Origin: Echinococcus granulosus | Lineage: Eukaryota; Platyhelminthes; Cestoda; Cyclophyllidea; Taeniidae | Length of the DNA: 64,000 bases | Assembly (NCBI RefSeq): GCF_000524195.1 | Contig: NW_020170465.1 | Location: forward strand, 260,296 to 324,295 | Direction of reading: 5' to 3' | In this document: positions 22,207 to 35,300 of the stretch, in pieces | Numbering within the stretch: the stretch's first letter is position 1 | How the letters are laid out: the number at the start of each line of letters is the position of its first letter | Notes under the pieces: model-generated | What the model was told of the DNA's origin: nothing | The model's input: the letters and a program-made list of their open reading frames with translations, nothing else | Databases searched by the model: none | Made by a program: the position numbers and the translations under genes

Positions 22207-25116
22207 CCCTGCGGCTCAATACTTGGGGCAATTGAATTCGTTCAACGTCAAGGTCTCAAGCTTTAGATTATTCAAACTATTCGCTCCATAATGCGTCATT
22301 TTTTAAATGCAAATGTTTTCTAAATTTTTAATAGAAAATAATTTTAGCAAATTGGGTATAAAATGATTAGCAGGGGCAAAGGAAAATGTTACTTCAGTTG
22401 GAAACACTAACTTAGTTGATTTCAGCGTTGGCTAGTGGTGTGTGCAAACACTATTTCATTGATTTTCTATTATTCATTTCAATCTTCTAGACCTGAAATT
22501 GTTTCAAGTATACAGCTACCTTTTGAATGAATACTGCTCTTTGCATCCAATTATTTTTGGAAGGATTTTGTGCAAGAAACTTTTAATATAAAGCGTTTTT
22601 ATGCAGTGCCCTTTAAACACGGATAAGTGCCGTATTCCTTACAAAATTTTTGGCAAAATTAAGCTCCTCTTACTTTTTCATTTTAACACCAAGTATGCAA
22701 CTAACTGTTGTTCTACTTTAACAACACTGAATATCACAAATCCAAAGCAAAATAGCTGGTAGGATGAACGAGTAAAGTTGCAGAGGACGAGCTTGCATAG
22801 CACAGATAAGCAAGGATAAAGTCTTGAAGACATACGAGAATTTCCATATAGATAAACCAGAGGCTCTTAAAACGGGTTTGCTTCATACTACGTAAAGGGA
22901 TGCGAAATCACTATTAAATTATCAAACCCATTTTGGTCATAAAGCAATTGAGCTCGCGTTTAGTATGATGCCATTGTTATGCCTGGAAAATAGTTAACAA
23001 ATGGTTGAATTATAGCCAATGCTCAAAACAGAAATTACAAGCGATTATGCTGTTGAAGTGAGCACAGAGAATTGCCAAGTAATCGCAGTCGGTGATGACT
23101 GCTTTGCAGTACCACGACAATAGTATGCATCGCAACACACCAACCCTTAACACCACTCCTTATATGAGGAAGGGGTGGAGGAGTCCTCCATCATAGCCTT
23201 ATAACCTGGTTAAGGTGACGGTGACAACTTCAGAACACACCTGTAAGACAGCCTTTGTACCAAATAGGTCCATAAAAGCACATTACAAACCATATATCGA
23301 AACTACAACGTCAAATTACTTAACATTGCTTAAACCGCTACATGCGACCACAATCTAGCTTACAATGCTGTGGCACAGGCTCGGTAGAGACAACTCTCTT
23401 CAGTAGACCTACTTGATGTGTAAGCTGATGCAGCACACTAAGTCAACTTCTTTGATCACATATCTAGCAGGCTTCAACAGACAACATAAAGTCTGACTGA
23501 CCAAATGCTGCTGCTAAAATAATCAAAAAGCATTGAAAATGGAGGCAAAGAGGAGGAAATTAGTTAAACCAACCAACTTTTCGGCCTCACAACCCCTTCT
23601 AGCGTGTTGGCTAGTTATCTACGTAATGGAATTACTCAGGCTTAGATTTGAAACGATGTTTGTCGTAAATGCCTGCCTCGTACTTCCAAGTCTAAGTACT
23701 GGTTCGGCATGCCTTTGGATCAGGGTCGAGTGGGTCTGCATTATTTAAAACAGAAGTCGTCATTTTGATCTGCGTTTGCATTGAAATGCAGGTGTGGAGT
23801 AGTCACTTCCATTCATTCATCCCAGCTCAACTTAACTGATAGTTTTGTGTCGGCAAAAATTAGCACAACTTTCTCGTCTACTACCACTAGGGTCCTTACA
23901 GCAGGCTCCATCTAAACCCAACGAATAACCATTTGGAATCTAAGACTGGTGTCCTGGTGGAAAGGAGACAAAAAGGACAACACTTCATTGTGAAGGTTAG
24001 GGCACCAAACCGCCATCTACTAAGTGAGTAAGAAAGCCTACAGAGGAGATTATAAGCGTTTGGTCATTATCAAAAAAGCCTATTTTGGAAGAGTGCTTGG
24101 CAAACCGAATTGGGTTTTGCAGTGTAAAAGGGTTTATGGCGAGGCGATCTTCCTGATGGGCGATTTTCAGGCAGTTGCCTTGGGCTCAACGCAGGTAGAA
24201 CACTGCTGCTCATTGTGCTGCCGGTCATTGTAAAAGGACTCCCATGGTTGTACGTGGCGGCGCACAATACGTATAAGGATAGCAGAGGAACTGTGGTGTA
24301 GTGAAAGAAGGCATGCAGGAGTGCTAGAAAAGGAGAGATGGGCTGATGCCTTGAGCAAAAGTTAGAGTAAAATACAGCTATTGCACGTCAAAACAGTAGT
24401 GGAAAACAATGGAAGAACCCGCGATTATACCACATTTGTTGTATATGAGTGAGTCACTACTTGATCTTTGAGGTTGACAACTGCGTAAGATACCGAAGTA
24501 CGCTGAGATCCACGAGATGTGATTTTAGTGATAACGCTGTGACTCAAAACTTTGGTTCACGTGCAAACACGTTTTTATAATCGGGCTTTAAAAGATTTTT
24601 TTAACAGATTTTAGCACGTGAACGGCAGATGCGGGATGTGTGAATAGGAAATATTAGGTGATGCGTGTATACGGGTGCAAAAGAATATGCGTCTCTAGTT
24701 AAATTGAAAGACAATGGGTGTCGGATACCCAGGCGAGCTTGAACTTACTCATTCTAAGTCGAAGTCGGGTATTCAGCCAAATTAGTTGCTATGGGCCCCT
24801 TGACTTGGGTACCGACAGCACCCACGTGCATCACTCATCTTTATGAGCGTGTGCTTTAATGTAATGGAAGGTAGGCAAAAAAATGGCTGGGAAAATGAGC
24901 AAATATGTCGGTTGGATGACAAAATAGGTTAGGATGAATGCAATCTAAACCCATTAATGTAAAATGAGGTAGAATATTTAGCTGGTTCTAAGAAGTCGCC
25001 AATTTCGTCGAAGCACAAAATGACATGTTGAAAGTGGTGTAGATTTCTTCATTTCTAGAAATCGTATTTGATTAATATGTAAAAAGTCCTTGGCAAAGTG
25101 AGTGGTCAGTTGAGGG
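22207..25116. other. Upstream region of the laminin gene, non-coding
   Basis: AT-rich, with no credible exon on either strand. It contains the conserved block at 22230-22256 just before the start codon. Sections near 22.3-23.1 kb look related to 25.4-26.65 kb. No TATA box at a convincing position is seen. Confidence 0.55.
22230..22256 (-). promoter_or_regulatory. Conserved upstream block of laminin gene, copy 1
   Basis: Lies 24 to 50 bases before the laminin ATG. On the minus strand it contains GACCTTGACG followed by AACGAATTCAATT. Most of its 27 bases match two other copies (25338-25364 and 44599-44625). A promoter or 5' UTR role is inferred from position and preservation in otherwise diverged DNA. 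Confidence 0.45.
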
Positions 25117-25314
25117 TTATGCAATAGAGTCATGAAAAATTATAGCATGTTCTGGGAGCAACGACTCCAGGCCCGTATCAAAGTAATAAATGTCGTTCAA
25201 ATAATCTACGATGTGCTTATCTACGATAAGAAAAATCAAACCATCTTGCAGGATAAGGTTAATCCAAACACCGCAGCCTAATAAGAAAATTAGCAAGAGC
25301 ACGAGTAATTGCAT
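25117..25314 (-). pseudogene. Partial duplicate of laminin alpha 5' end (signal peptide, exon 1-2)
   Basis: Minus-strand sequence aligns with laminin exon 1, its short intron and the start of exon 2. Shared landmarks are an ATG followed by TTACT, a GTTTGG, ATGGTTTGATTTT, GATAAGCA, then a Leu-Leu-Ala/Pro-Glu region. The frame is open for 65 codons (MQLLVLLLIFLLGCGVW at the start, LESLLPEHAIIF near the end) because the intron-equivalent is one base shorter here. Similarity ends before the LN cysteine, and no copies of later LN exons are seen between here and 22.2 kb. It is best read as a truncated tandem duplicate. A tiny secreted peptide gene or alternative first exon is possible but unproven. 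Confidence 0.7.
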
Positions 25315-25337
25315 GTTCGCATCTCAAAACACCGGAT

Positions 25338-25364
25338 AATTGAATTCGTTTGGCGTCAAGGTCA
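25338..25364 (-). promoter_or_regulatory. Conserved upstream block, copy 2
   Basis: Sits at the same distance before the duplicate ATG as copy 1 before the laminin ATG. Its 27 bases are identical to the inverted copy at 44599-44625 and differ from copy 1 at a few positions around GCC/TTG. Confidence 0.5.
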
Positions 25365-25399
25365 CGACCTCAAGGCTTTTTATAGTTTACGCGCTAAAC

Positions 25400-26650
25400 G
25401 AGGCAGTATTTGAGTTTAGGAACAGCATTTACAAAAGCAATTTAATAGCAGAAGTAGATAATTTTATTGCACTGTATGTCAGGATTATTATAGGTGTTAG
25501 CTAAGATATATTTACCAACAAGGAGTTGATTTAACAGAATTCAACTGAAACTAAACTAGCAATAAGGCATGAAACGTCTACTGCGCAGTTAAAGGAATTT
25601 TGAAAATAGCATATTTTGCCATTGGTAAATAGTACTTGCTAATGTCGCTGCTTTGCCTTTGTAGGACTACAGTAATGACAGGAGGCACAACAGTTTTCTC
25701 GAATTTATAGCTGCACTTGGTATTTGCTCGGTTGCAAAAAATTTCGTATTAAAATTAAAATGGCAGGCCAAACTAAATATTTGTTAAGTAGCAGTGAAAA
25801 ATATAATTGGTCTAAGACCGAATTATTTCAGATGTGCTCAATTCCACTTCTTGCAGAATTTTGTTTTGTTTATTTTCAAGCGCACATCTATCAATGAATG
25901 AAGTGGGACAACAAGTATTTGCAAAGTCCTACCAAATGTCTGTAATTACACCTCAATAACTGTGGAATCGTATAATTGTTTTTCCAGAAAAATATCAGTA
26001 GACTCCAAATGATAGACACATGTACGTCAATTTTATGGCATTCGCAACTTTTTTATGCAATTTTGGTGTCCTTTGTATCCTTTGCTACTAATCTGACATA
26101 CTAGCCTATTCTTTCGTAGGTTGATTGGAGTCGGAGGAAAGACATGTCGCAATAATTGGCGTTGTACTAATTTTTGTATGTCCCAAAACACTTGCTTTTG
26201 TAAACTAGTGATATGCTACATAATGATAAGAATAATGGGAACCTTCGTCTGTAGTGGGTGTTGCCACTCAAGAAATGATGTGTCTCTTGATATCCAGGTT
26301 CACTCACCTTCTCATACTTTTGTTTGAGTGTTCATGAGTTGGCGTGATCTGCCCAACTATGCTTTCAAAATGGAGACAGCAATGGAAATGTCAAGAAGGT
26401 GATGTAAATGCATACTTGGAGACGTTTGAGGCAAGTGGTACCGCTTTCCTATATGCCATCGGGAAACAGCAAACTTTGGGAAACATTCGCCATTTCTTAA
26501 GTAAATACCATATCACATCATCGAAATAGGCAACTGGTGTTGCATTACTAGCTTAGCTAACAAATAATTGATCCTTAGCCTACAGGTAAAATGGAAATAA
26601 CAGGTCATAATGCTGTTGAAGCGAACACAACCCATTACACAAAGCGTTAT
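25400..26650. repeat. Diverged duplicate of the 22.3-23.1 kb upstream region
   Basis: Scattered matching words keep the same order as at 22.3-23.1 kb. The clearest is the pair near 23.0 and 26.6 kb: AACAAATGGTTGAATT with ATGCTGTTGAAGTGAGCAC, versus AACAAATAATTGATCC with ATGCTGTTGAAGCGAACAC. Together with the 25.1-25.36 kb copy this suggests one larger old tandem duplication. Confidence 0.4.
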
Positions 26651-29623
26651 AAGAAATTTTAACTGACAAAGACGCAAGCAATGCTGGCTCAGTAGCTGGA
26701 TGATACGGTGACCATTTCGTCGCAGGTTGACGAATCAAGGGGTTGGCCAGTTCAGCGCAGATGGCGGAAAAGAACAATCTTAGTATGCTTGCAACAGCTC
26801 ACTCCAATTTTGGTAGAGTGAGGAATGAGAAGCCACTGAAAATACAAGCACTCCATCCGACTCACCTAACCCTGGTTCACTTACTTCCCACACTACCGTT
26901 CACGAGAAACGGTAGTATGAAAGGGCGTTTTTTTTTTTGAATTATTGTCCGGAAATTTCAAGAGCTATGAGGCTACAACGAAATCACTCCATCGGCATTC
27001 ACTAATGCGTTTTTATTTTATACTCGCGTGTGGTGTAAACTAGCTATCATTACTGTATCTCATGGAAGAGGAGACCAACTAGCGAGATTGGATATAAAGG
27101 AAGGCTAATGTTGCCTTGTATCTCTAAAGAAGCAAATGACCCACCACCACGAAGTTGGTTTCGGGGTATTGCCAACTCCCACCTCCACCAACTAGTGTGT
27201 GTGCCTCATTATTCACAAGGCCAAGTTTTATCAGTTAACTCGATTCATATTAAATGACACTCCTTTATTACAACAAACAACGGATTCGCTTATAGTCGGT
27301 ACCTTTTATCACCACATCGTATAACGCCGATCCATAAAACGGCATCAATTAAAATCGCCCCCTTATACTACTTGTTTCTTGTCAATAGTAAGTAGTCGGA
27401 GCAAAATGGTTACTTGGCGGGAGGGAGAGGCGTAGAATGGAGTAACAAATGCGACTGCAAGTGCGCCTCTAAACTCGTCTCCAAATTACCTATCAACAAG
27501 ACATTAGCCGTGATCCGACGCGATTCCACGGCACTTCATTCAACATATAGCAAACGGAGGACGATTTGCATTTATGGTATCAAGATGTAAAATATGGCTG
27601 ACTGATCACAATCCAAATGGTATAATAGGTACTGCGATTGCAGCATGAATTCGAAGCAGTTTCGAGCATCAACTGTTTGAATAGGTAATGCGGTTGAGAT
27701 GAACACGCACCGGAAATTGGCTCGACGATTGACTAGTGGAACGGCCTTCATATGTCGATGACGAGATGATGACGTATCACGGAGAGTTAAAGCGGTGCAT
27801 TGTAGGATGTGGAGGGGAGGGAAGTTTGCCTAAGGAGACAAAAAATCGTGGGTGGCAGGATTGGCGATGCTCGAGAGAAGGGACTGAGGCATTCACATTG
27901 CGATGTAGCTAATTCCACATCTGGCGTGTGCAGGCGCCTTCGCAGGCAAACTTCAACTTGTACCGGTCTAAGCAATCTAACGTAGTGGGAGCTTGCAAAG
28001 CTGCGGATGGGTTTAAATTTATAGACATTGGATTGTTGAGAGGAGTGTAAGTCGCATTTGAAGTCAAAGTTGGCGTAGAAGTGTACCTGCAATCCCGTCA
28101 TTAGAGTTCGGTTCGTTCATTAAGCTACTTTGAAGTGACGAAAGTACGGAGTCGGTACAAGGTGGCACGGCCCTTTCCACCAATCAACACTTTGCCCCCC
28201 TCAGACTTACATCCTTCTCCCAGCTTTCTACCCTGCACCACTTCACCATTGATGATAGATGATGATGCAGAATTGCTTGTCCGTCTATTCCTTATTTTTT
28301 CTAAGTGCAGGCCCAGCAATTCGAAGTGACTCAAACATAAATAGGGAAAAAATAAATAAAATTTCCATGACAAGTATATTTAGACTGGCTGAGTGAAGGG
28401 ATTCGTAGTGCGTACCTAGACAGGAGGCTACATTTTGTAGCAAAATCTAGCTAGGTTGTAGCCAACTTCTTACGTGATGCTGCTCTGGAAAAGTCATTGC
28501 AAAAAAATTACCAAATGCCTCAAATGTGTTCTGCATTAAAGTCAATCAAAAAAGTAACTGTGTGATAGGAAAGCCAGAGAAAGTACGCAATCCAAGGATG
28601 TGGTGATCTTGGCATCTTCGTATACGTACCGTAGATTGCTTTACAACGAAACTATTCAGATAGTTTACAGGCACAGTTAGTTTTATTTTAGTCACAAATA
28701 GAATTCTTACAAAGGGCAAGGTTGAGTTATTTGCCAAAGGTAAACATCATCCTCAACCCTTCCCTTTGCAGTCGTCGCGGATTCTCCCATCAGCCTTTTG
28801 GGAGACAAGTCAAAATAATGAGGCAAAATATATTTTGCCAATGCAAGGAAGGACTGGAGACTACTGAATTAGTTCGGAACCATGGAGCCTAGCAAATGCG
28901 TAAAAGCGGAGCCTCAAGCTCCGATGAAACTATGACGAGGAATAAAACTAAACCAAACTAATATGATTAAAGAACTTCATTAGTTAGGCCATTTTGAAAC
29001 CTGATTAAAACCAAAAATGCAGCTTCCAAAATATTTTTAAAATCTTAGATGTTTGTAGAAATAAAGAATGCTCAAAATTATGCTTACAGACTTAGTTGGC
29101 ATCCATAAGTAGGAAGGTAATGATGTATTTTTCATATTTACAGTAGCTTATTACAATGAATGTTCACAATTGGTCTTAGGCTGTAGCAAGTGGTATTGAC
29201 TATTTCTTCTTTGATGGGCTGAATACGATGCGTTTTGCCTTCAACAGAGACATTTAAGTGCAATTCGTTTTAGTTCAATTTGCCTTGATTGCGAGCTATT
29301 TTGAGGTTGCATTGAATATATTTCCTTATTATGCAAGTCGCATACTAGCTATGCAATAAAAAGAAATTTTTGCGACCCCTACTGCCTACTTTCATCGTGA
29401 CATCCGAAGGGGATGGTAGTTCGGGGCTTGATGGATGAAAGCCGATCGGCTGTGTCTCTTTGTCGATGGTGTTTACAGACACGCGCATTACCAGACCCAA
29501 TTCTATCTTTACCTGCATCCTTTTACAATTTATGGAAAAAAATTTGGTAGTGGCTATTGCCCAGCTTCTCTTAGTCATCTTGTACCTCCAACTACTTCTG
29601 CATCAGTTTTTTCTCTTTGGACT

Positions 29624-29640
29624 CACACACACACACACAC
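29624..29640. repeat. (CA)n microsatellite
   Basis: An uninterrupted CA dinucleotide run of about eight and a half units. Confidence 0.9.
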
Positions 29641-32088
29641 CAAATGAGATGCGACTTCTTTTGCCGTAAGCCACAGTCGATTGGAGTGCCAACCCTACTA
29701 CAAGAGGAACAATGGTGGATGTTGTCTCACGGTTGCGTGTATCCATGTGGAATGTGTAACATTAGTGTTGACCTAGAGGCTGCCACAAACGCAATGCAGA
29801 GCTGAAAATTATTTGGTAAATTCAATACCTCTGAGAATTTATCATCTTATTTTGACAGCATAATGAAAAGCTAGCCTAATTCCTACCTCGCTTCAAGTGC
29901 TGAATGATTGCTCAACTTTATTTATCAAAGAAGATAAAGGTCAGAGTTCTTTTATTTTTACAAATGCAGTACGACATTTCGCAGTCTCTCTCGACATTTG
30001 ATGTGACATAAAGAGGAGAGTGGAAATGGATTGATGTATCCGCACCCATTCCCTGACACCGTCTTGAAGCCTATTCCAGCCAAATGCGGAACTTGAAATA
30101 GCTGAAGACTTCTGGGCCTTTTTCTAGAGATGACAAATGTGGGAATGTTGTAAGAGTGGAGATGGTAACTACCGAAAAATGGGAAATTTAATGCTTCAGC
30201 GACATTATTGATAGCAACTGCTAGCAAATGTAGTTGCCGGTCATCTGCGTGAAATAAGTCTTCTTTGCAGGTGGTTAGCAGATTCTTTTATTAACCGGGA
30301 GCATTCTCTGATAATGCCTCGGAAATGGTGAAGAGGTGTACTCAAATGACAGCGAAGGCATCCAAAGGCAGTAATTAAGAAGTCCTTGAAGGAGTGATAA
30401 CTCTCAAATAGAGTAGACAACTCCTCTTTTCGCAAACGACACTGTCCTCTCTAATTTGAGTGAAACATTTTGCAGATAAACGCTCTTCATCTCCAGTACT
30501 AATTATACACCAGTAGGTCTTAAGCAATATCCGGTCAGTTAAACAAGCTTTTGAGGGTCAAACAAATACCAGTTGGCTTTAATGATCTGATTTTGTGGCT
30601 ATTGTATTACTGGCCTTGCTATTGTTCTAAGTATGTTTTTTGTGCATATTTGTCCGCCATTCCTGTCTACTTTCCATCCATTATATTTTTTTGCGACACT
30701 TTGTGCTTTTGCATCTAGGTGCTTTTAATGAGGTTGGTTAACTAATAATGAGTCAATTGAAGTAGCCGGGTGGCTTTAAGTTGGTAGCAGTATCAGCGAC
30801 AGACAGGACACTCTCTATGAGAAGTTGTAGAGAGTATTAATGTAGAGGCATACTTCTAAGTTGTGAGCAGAGCGACACACGGTTATATATACATGTATGT
30901 CAAAAGTGGTGGTTAGAGTGAAGGAGGGTAATAAAATTGAGGCGAATCACTGCACATATGTTTAGGATCAAAGGCTTCGGGAGGATCAAATGTTATCACA
31001 TTGAAGTGCGCGACAGCAATAAAAGGAAGTTGCGTTGCTCCTCTTTCTATACTGCATCATACTCGTTCAGATCTACGGCTGCATTAAGTTACAACAGACA
31101 AAAGTGTTTATCGGATCACTAAACCTCATTTGCATACAACTGAAAACGTTGAATCGCACCGAATAAATCCACGATTCCAAAATATTCTCACTTTTGTGAA
31201 TGGATAAAGAACTTTTCTCCAATGTGAAGGCTTCAAAATTGGATGTTATAGAAAACGCCGTTGACTTGACCTACCTCTAGTAGTGTCAAGGGCATTGACA
31301 GCTAGTTGAACCCAGGCAATACTGAGCTTTGTCTTTCGACGGATACAGCCGACAGCCCGTTCCTACTAGTCATAAAGTGGAAAAAAGAACTCTATTTAAA
31401 GTGTATTTTCCTGGCAAGGCCAACTGGAGGCGAAATAAATGCTGGTAGTGATTAAATTTTTGCAAAAGCAAATCATACTTCCGTCTCGGAGGCAGGATCA
31501 AAAGTTTGGGTCTACAAGTCTCCTAATTTGCCACATCGGTGCGGTTTATTTTGACTTCAAGGAAGTCTTGAGAAGCTGCAAATATGACAGATGGTTAAAC
31601 AATTCATTATAATGTGCTTCCTAGTTTGGTGGTGCGAAGAACGAAATAAGGCAAAATTTTTAGGTTCTAAGCGTTTCGTTTTGCCCATCAAGGAGAGCTA
31701 GGCTTTTGAAATAATCGCTTTCGGTTTTAACGCATTGACGGTAACTGGAGTTAGTACGATTGCTTAATATTTTCTGTCTGGAAATTAGAAAAGAGATGAC
31801 TTTACAATGCAAAATGTACAAGGTTTTAAAAAAAACTCATGGGCAAGGAGACGATTTGGCACCTCTTTTCTAAGTTCTGTCAACGTTCTGTCAGCAGCAT
31901 TTTGACCTTTCAATTGATCCAGGCTTATAAGCTATGTAACCGTAGGCCGACCGGCTTAATAAAACCAGTCCTTGTCAATGGCAATGTGACAAGGGTTAGA
32001 AATTTTCGTTATCCCCTTGTGATTTACTTGCCATTTGCAAAGGAAGGACAAATCATCTGCCATCCGAGAAGATTTACCCACTGTTCTA

Positions 32089-32225
32089 CACCTCTGCAGA
32101 ATGCATCACTTTATTCCCAAATTTCTGCGGTTATTGGCTGCGCAATGACCTGCAGACGGAACTGTTCACTCGGCAAAGGTCAAGTAATTACCACTGAAGG
32201 CTTTATAGTCGATAAGATGTAATTC
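32089..32225 (+). repeat. Tandem imperfect repeat, unit 1
   Basis: Shares with unit 2 the ordered words AATGCATCACTT/GCATGCATCACTT, AAGGTCAAGTAATTACCAC, GAAGGC and TAAGATGTAATTC. Unit 1 lies inside a 127-codon open frame that ends at its 3' edge. Confidence 0.75.
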
Positions 32226-32235
32226 ATCTACATCT

Positions 32236-32357
32236 ACATCTCTGTAGCATGCATCACTTCATTCTTACAGTTCTATGGTTAGTAGCTGCCAAACTGTTCA
32301 GTCGCCGAAGGTCAAGTAATTACCACGGAAGGCCACTTAGTAATTAAGATGTAATTC
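32236..32357 (+). repeat. Tandem imperfect repeat, unit 2
   Basis: Second, slightly shorter unit, directly adjacent in the same orientation; the matching words stay in order. The open frame of unit 1 is not kept. Confidence 0.75.
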
Positions 32358-35300
32358 GAAGGTGAAATATGAGATCCTTCGTGAGATACTTCTGGCACTA
32401 GTAGGGCAATTGGTAAGGAAGAAATACTATTTCTATAAGGTAAAGCAAAGGGTCATTTCATGCATTATATGACCGCGACTAGTTAAATGTTTCAAGATGC
32501 ATAGCCTGATGCCTTCATCAGGGCAATAAAAAGTTAGTGCCTTAAGTTTAAAACATCCATTCATCGCCAAATTAGAAGAGGGTTGCAACTAATTCACAAT
32601 ATTCACTAAGAATTACGGCAAATGCGATCACCGGTACAAATGTTCGGACAGAAGAAATCATGGGTAATTGTCACATTTTACCAGCAGTCAATTTGCACTT
32701 TGCTGTAAGGACATATTTAGCAGCAAAAGCGACCAGCACATCGTAGTTGTAGCGTATTAGATGGGGGTTGGTTCCGTTCATCCAAAGACGTCGGAGCGTA
32801 CGCTTCTGCAGAGCACACCAATGTCAAATCCTGATTGCACAATCAGGCCTCCCAGCAACGTAAATGCAGAGTGTAAACTCTGCACGCCTTCACAACACCT
32901 TCGTGTCTACAAACCCGAATGCGTTACTACAGTTGAAAGTCCGGAAGAGGCGAATGAGAGGCAAAAATAAGGTCTGCATTGACTTACCTCACGTGACCCT
33001 AAGGAACAATTACAGAAGGCAGTGTTACCTTTTAAAAAGAAACTACAGCCTCCTCAAACCCTCTACGGCTACCATCCTCCAGGTATTGTTGAGATGTGAA
33101 GACATGAATACGGTCTCCACTCTGCACAGGTATTGTTGGAGGCCCGAACGAGCAATTTGAGTTTGACATTATTGCACGTGTAGAAGCGTACTATCCGGCG
33201 TCTTTGGATGCACCAATGCACTCCTCATCCAACGCACAGGAATGCCGACATACTGATCATTTGGTGTTGCTTGACTGGGTTACTACAACCGCCGTGGTGC
33301 GATAGCCACAACATCGGGTCTTACACATTGCATGCAAGTGACAATCTGACAATCTGGGGTAAGGTAAGAGTGTACAGAAGTGGAAGTGGATAACCCTCCG
33401 TCAAAATTCGCTGATGGACCTCCGAAAGTGGTGCTAATTTTGACCAGCCTTTGAGCAAACAAGGGATGGTTACGCACACTAGCAGTTGCAGGAATGAGAC
33501 ATAATAGTAGAGTAGAGATGCCAAAATGCATGAATTCAGATTCGCATAATTTGAAGGTGTGGCATTGCAACTAGTGGATGCATCCACAGGATGAGGCTTC
33601 GATAAAAGAGCATTTAATTGAGGTGGAATGAATGTAGGATAGCTTCATATCTCCCGACTTCGAAGCCAACATCATTGCCACTCTAATCACATGAAACAGG
33701 AGCAGAACTGGTATTTGTAGTACTGCCACGTGGTAAGCTAGAAGCATGAAGATCACTAGCAGAAGATGCATTTAAAAAAGGCAGAAATACTTGTTGATGC
33801 GATCTTCCAGTTCGGGTTGCGAGACTTTGCTCCTGCATACTCCTCTCGATCATTCGTTAGGACCAGGTGCAGTGGATTTCTTTGCCTGCGATTGAACGAA
33901 GGAAGGAGTTCGTGAATGCTGCGGCAGCAGGAAAGGAAGTAATGGAAGATGGTGAGTACCTATGCGGAATACTACAGCGCACCATCGATATCGTTGTTGC
34001 TGCACTTGTTGAGCCAAGAGAAAGTGACGAGATTAATGCGAGTTTGCAGAACACGACGTTAATGTGGATGTCGGTTAGTGAGTGTGCAATGAAAATGACT
34101 ATTTATAGGCCTGATTGGAACCGAGGTCATCTACGAACTCGTGTTGCTTAGTGATCAGTCGAATGAAGTCGCCTCAAGATTAGGCGTGAGCAGAAAGTTA
34201 AAATAATTCCTTGGATCAGCATTTGAGTGGAATTAGCTGAATCAGTGCCGTGAGCAGACGTTAATGCAGATGGTAAACCGGAATTGTAGAGACTACCGCG
34301 TAGTGCCTAAACACACATTTCATTGCTGTGGAAGAAAATTGGCTAATTAGTAATCCTTGTTGAGAAATTGTGCAGATGTAAGCATCGATACTGTGAAAGC
34401 TGACTGCAAAGTGAGGTTATGGATGAGAAGATACGCCTCCATATGGAGAGGCAGGAGTTCAGTCTGGAAGAGTAGCCTCGTTGGCAAGAATTCAAAAGCT
34501 CTAAACCATTTAGACCGCATGGAATACACATTACTATAAAAAATTGGCACATATTCGACTAGAATGTCTGCTTTTTTCTCAAGTACGAAGTGCAATTTGT
34601 TGCATTATCGGGCAGGGATGAGCCAACTTGCATGCTAAAAAAGTGAGTGAAATAGCGCATAATCATATTCAAATAGGTTTGTTTTCGCGCCTAGAAAAAC
34701 CAACGCGTCCAGCTACATAATTCGTACATTGACTTGATAAAAACTTCAGATATGACATAGGTTTTAATTTTCCATATTATATGTCCACCTTTGATTATCA
34801 TATCTGGCTAACCTAATTTGACAAATGACAAGATGTGACATTAAATTTAAAAGCAAGTGAAAGTTCACGCATTCCTAATGCGTGGATTGGGTGCTCAGTC
34901 GGTGTCAAAATAATCCACTCCTCCATTCGCCTATTCTCTTTTACCCGAACTCATCAATGCTTGGGAACAGGCCACATTTACTGCTGCAGATACTGAGCTT
35001 TACATGACGAGGAGAATCTTAAATAAGTCTTCTGATTTAGTTTGAAGACCATTGTTACACAGGCCATCCACTGTCTCACCAATCGTGCATTCTACATACA
35101 CCTTATTTACGGTAACTGCCAGAGGCAAGAGAAGACTAATTTCCCCAAATGAGCTCAAGGACAAAGTGTAGCATAAACGAGGGATATTTTGGCTTCTTTA
35201 TGGTTCTGCTGACGTGCACTGCCACTTCTAAAATGCGTCAACTGAATGCATCATCAGTTTTACTCTGATTGCATGAGGCGCATGTAAACATGTGATGTTG

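Noticed and set aside
31839..32222. 127-codon open frame on the plus strand
   Set aside because: No domain, no splice context, ends in a tandem repeat unit whose neighbour is frame-broken; likely chance.
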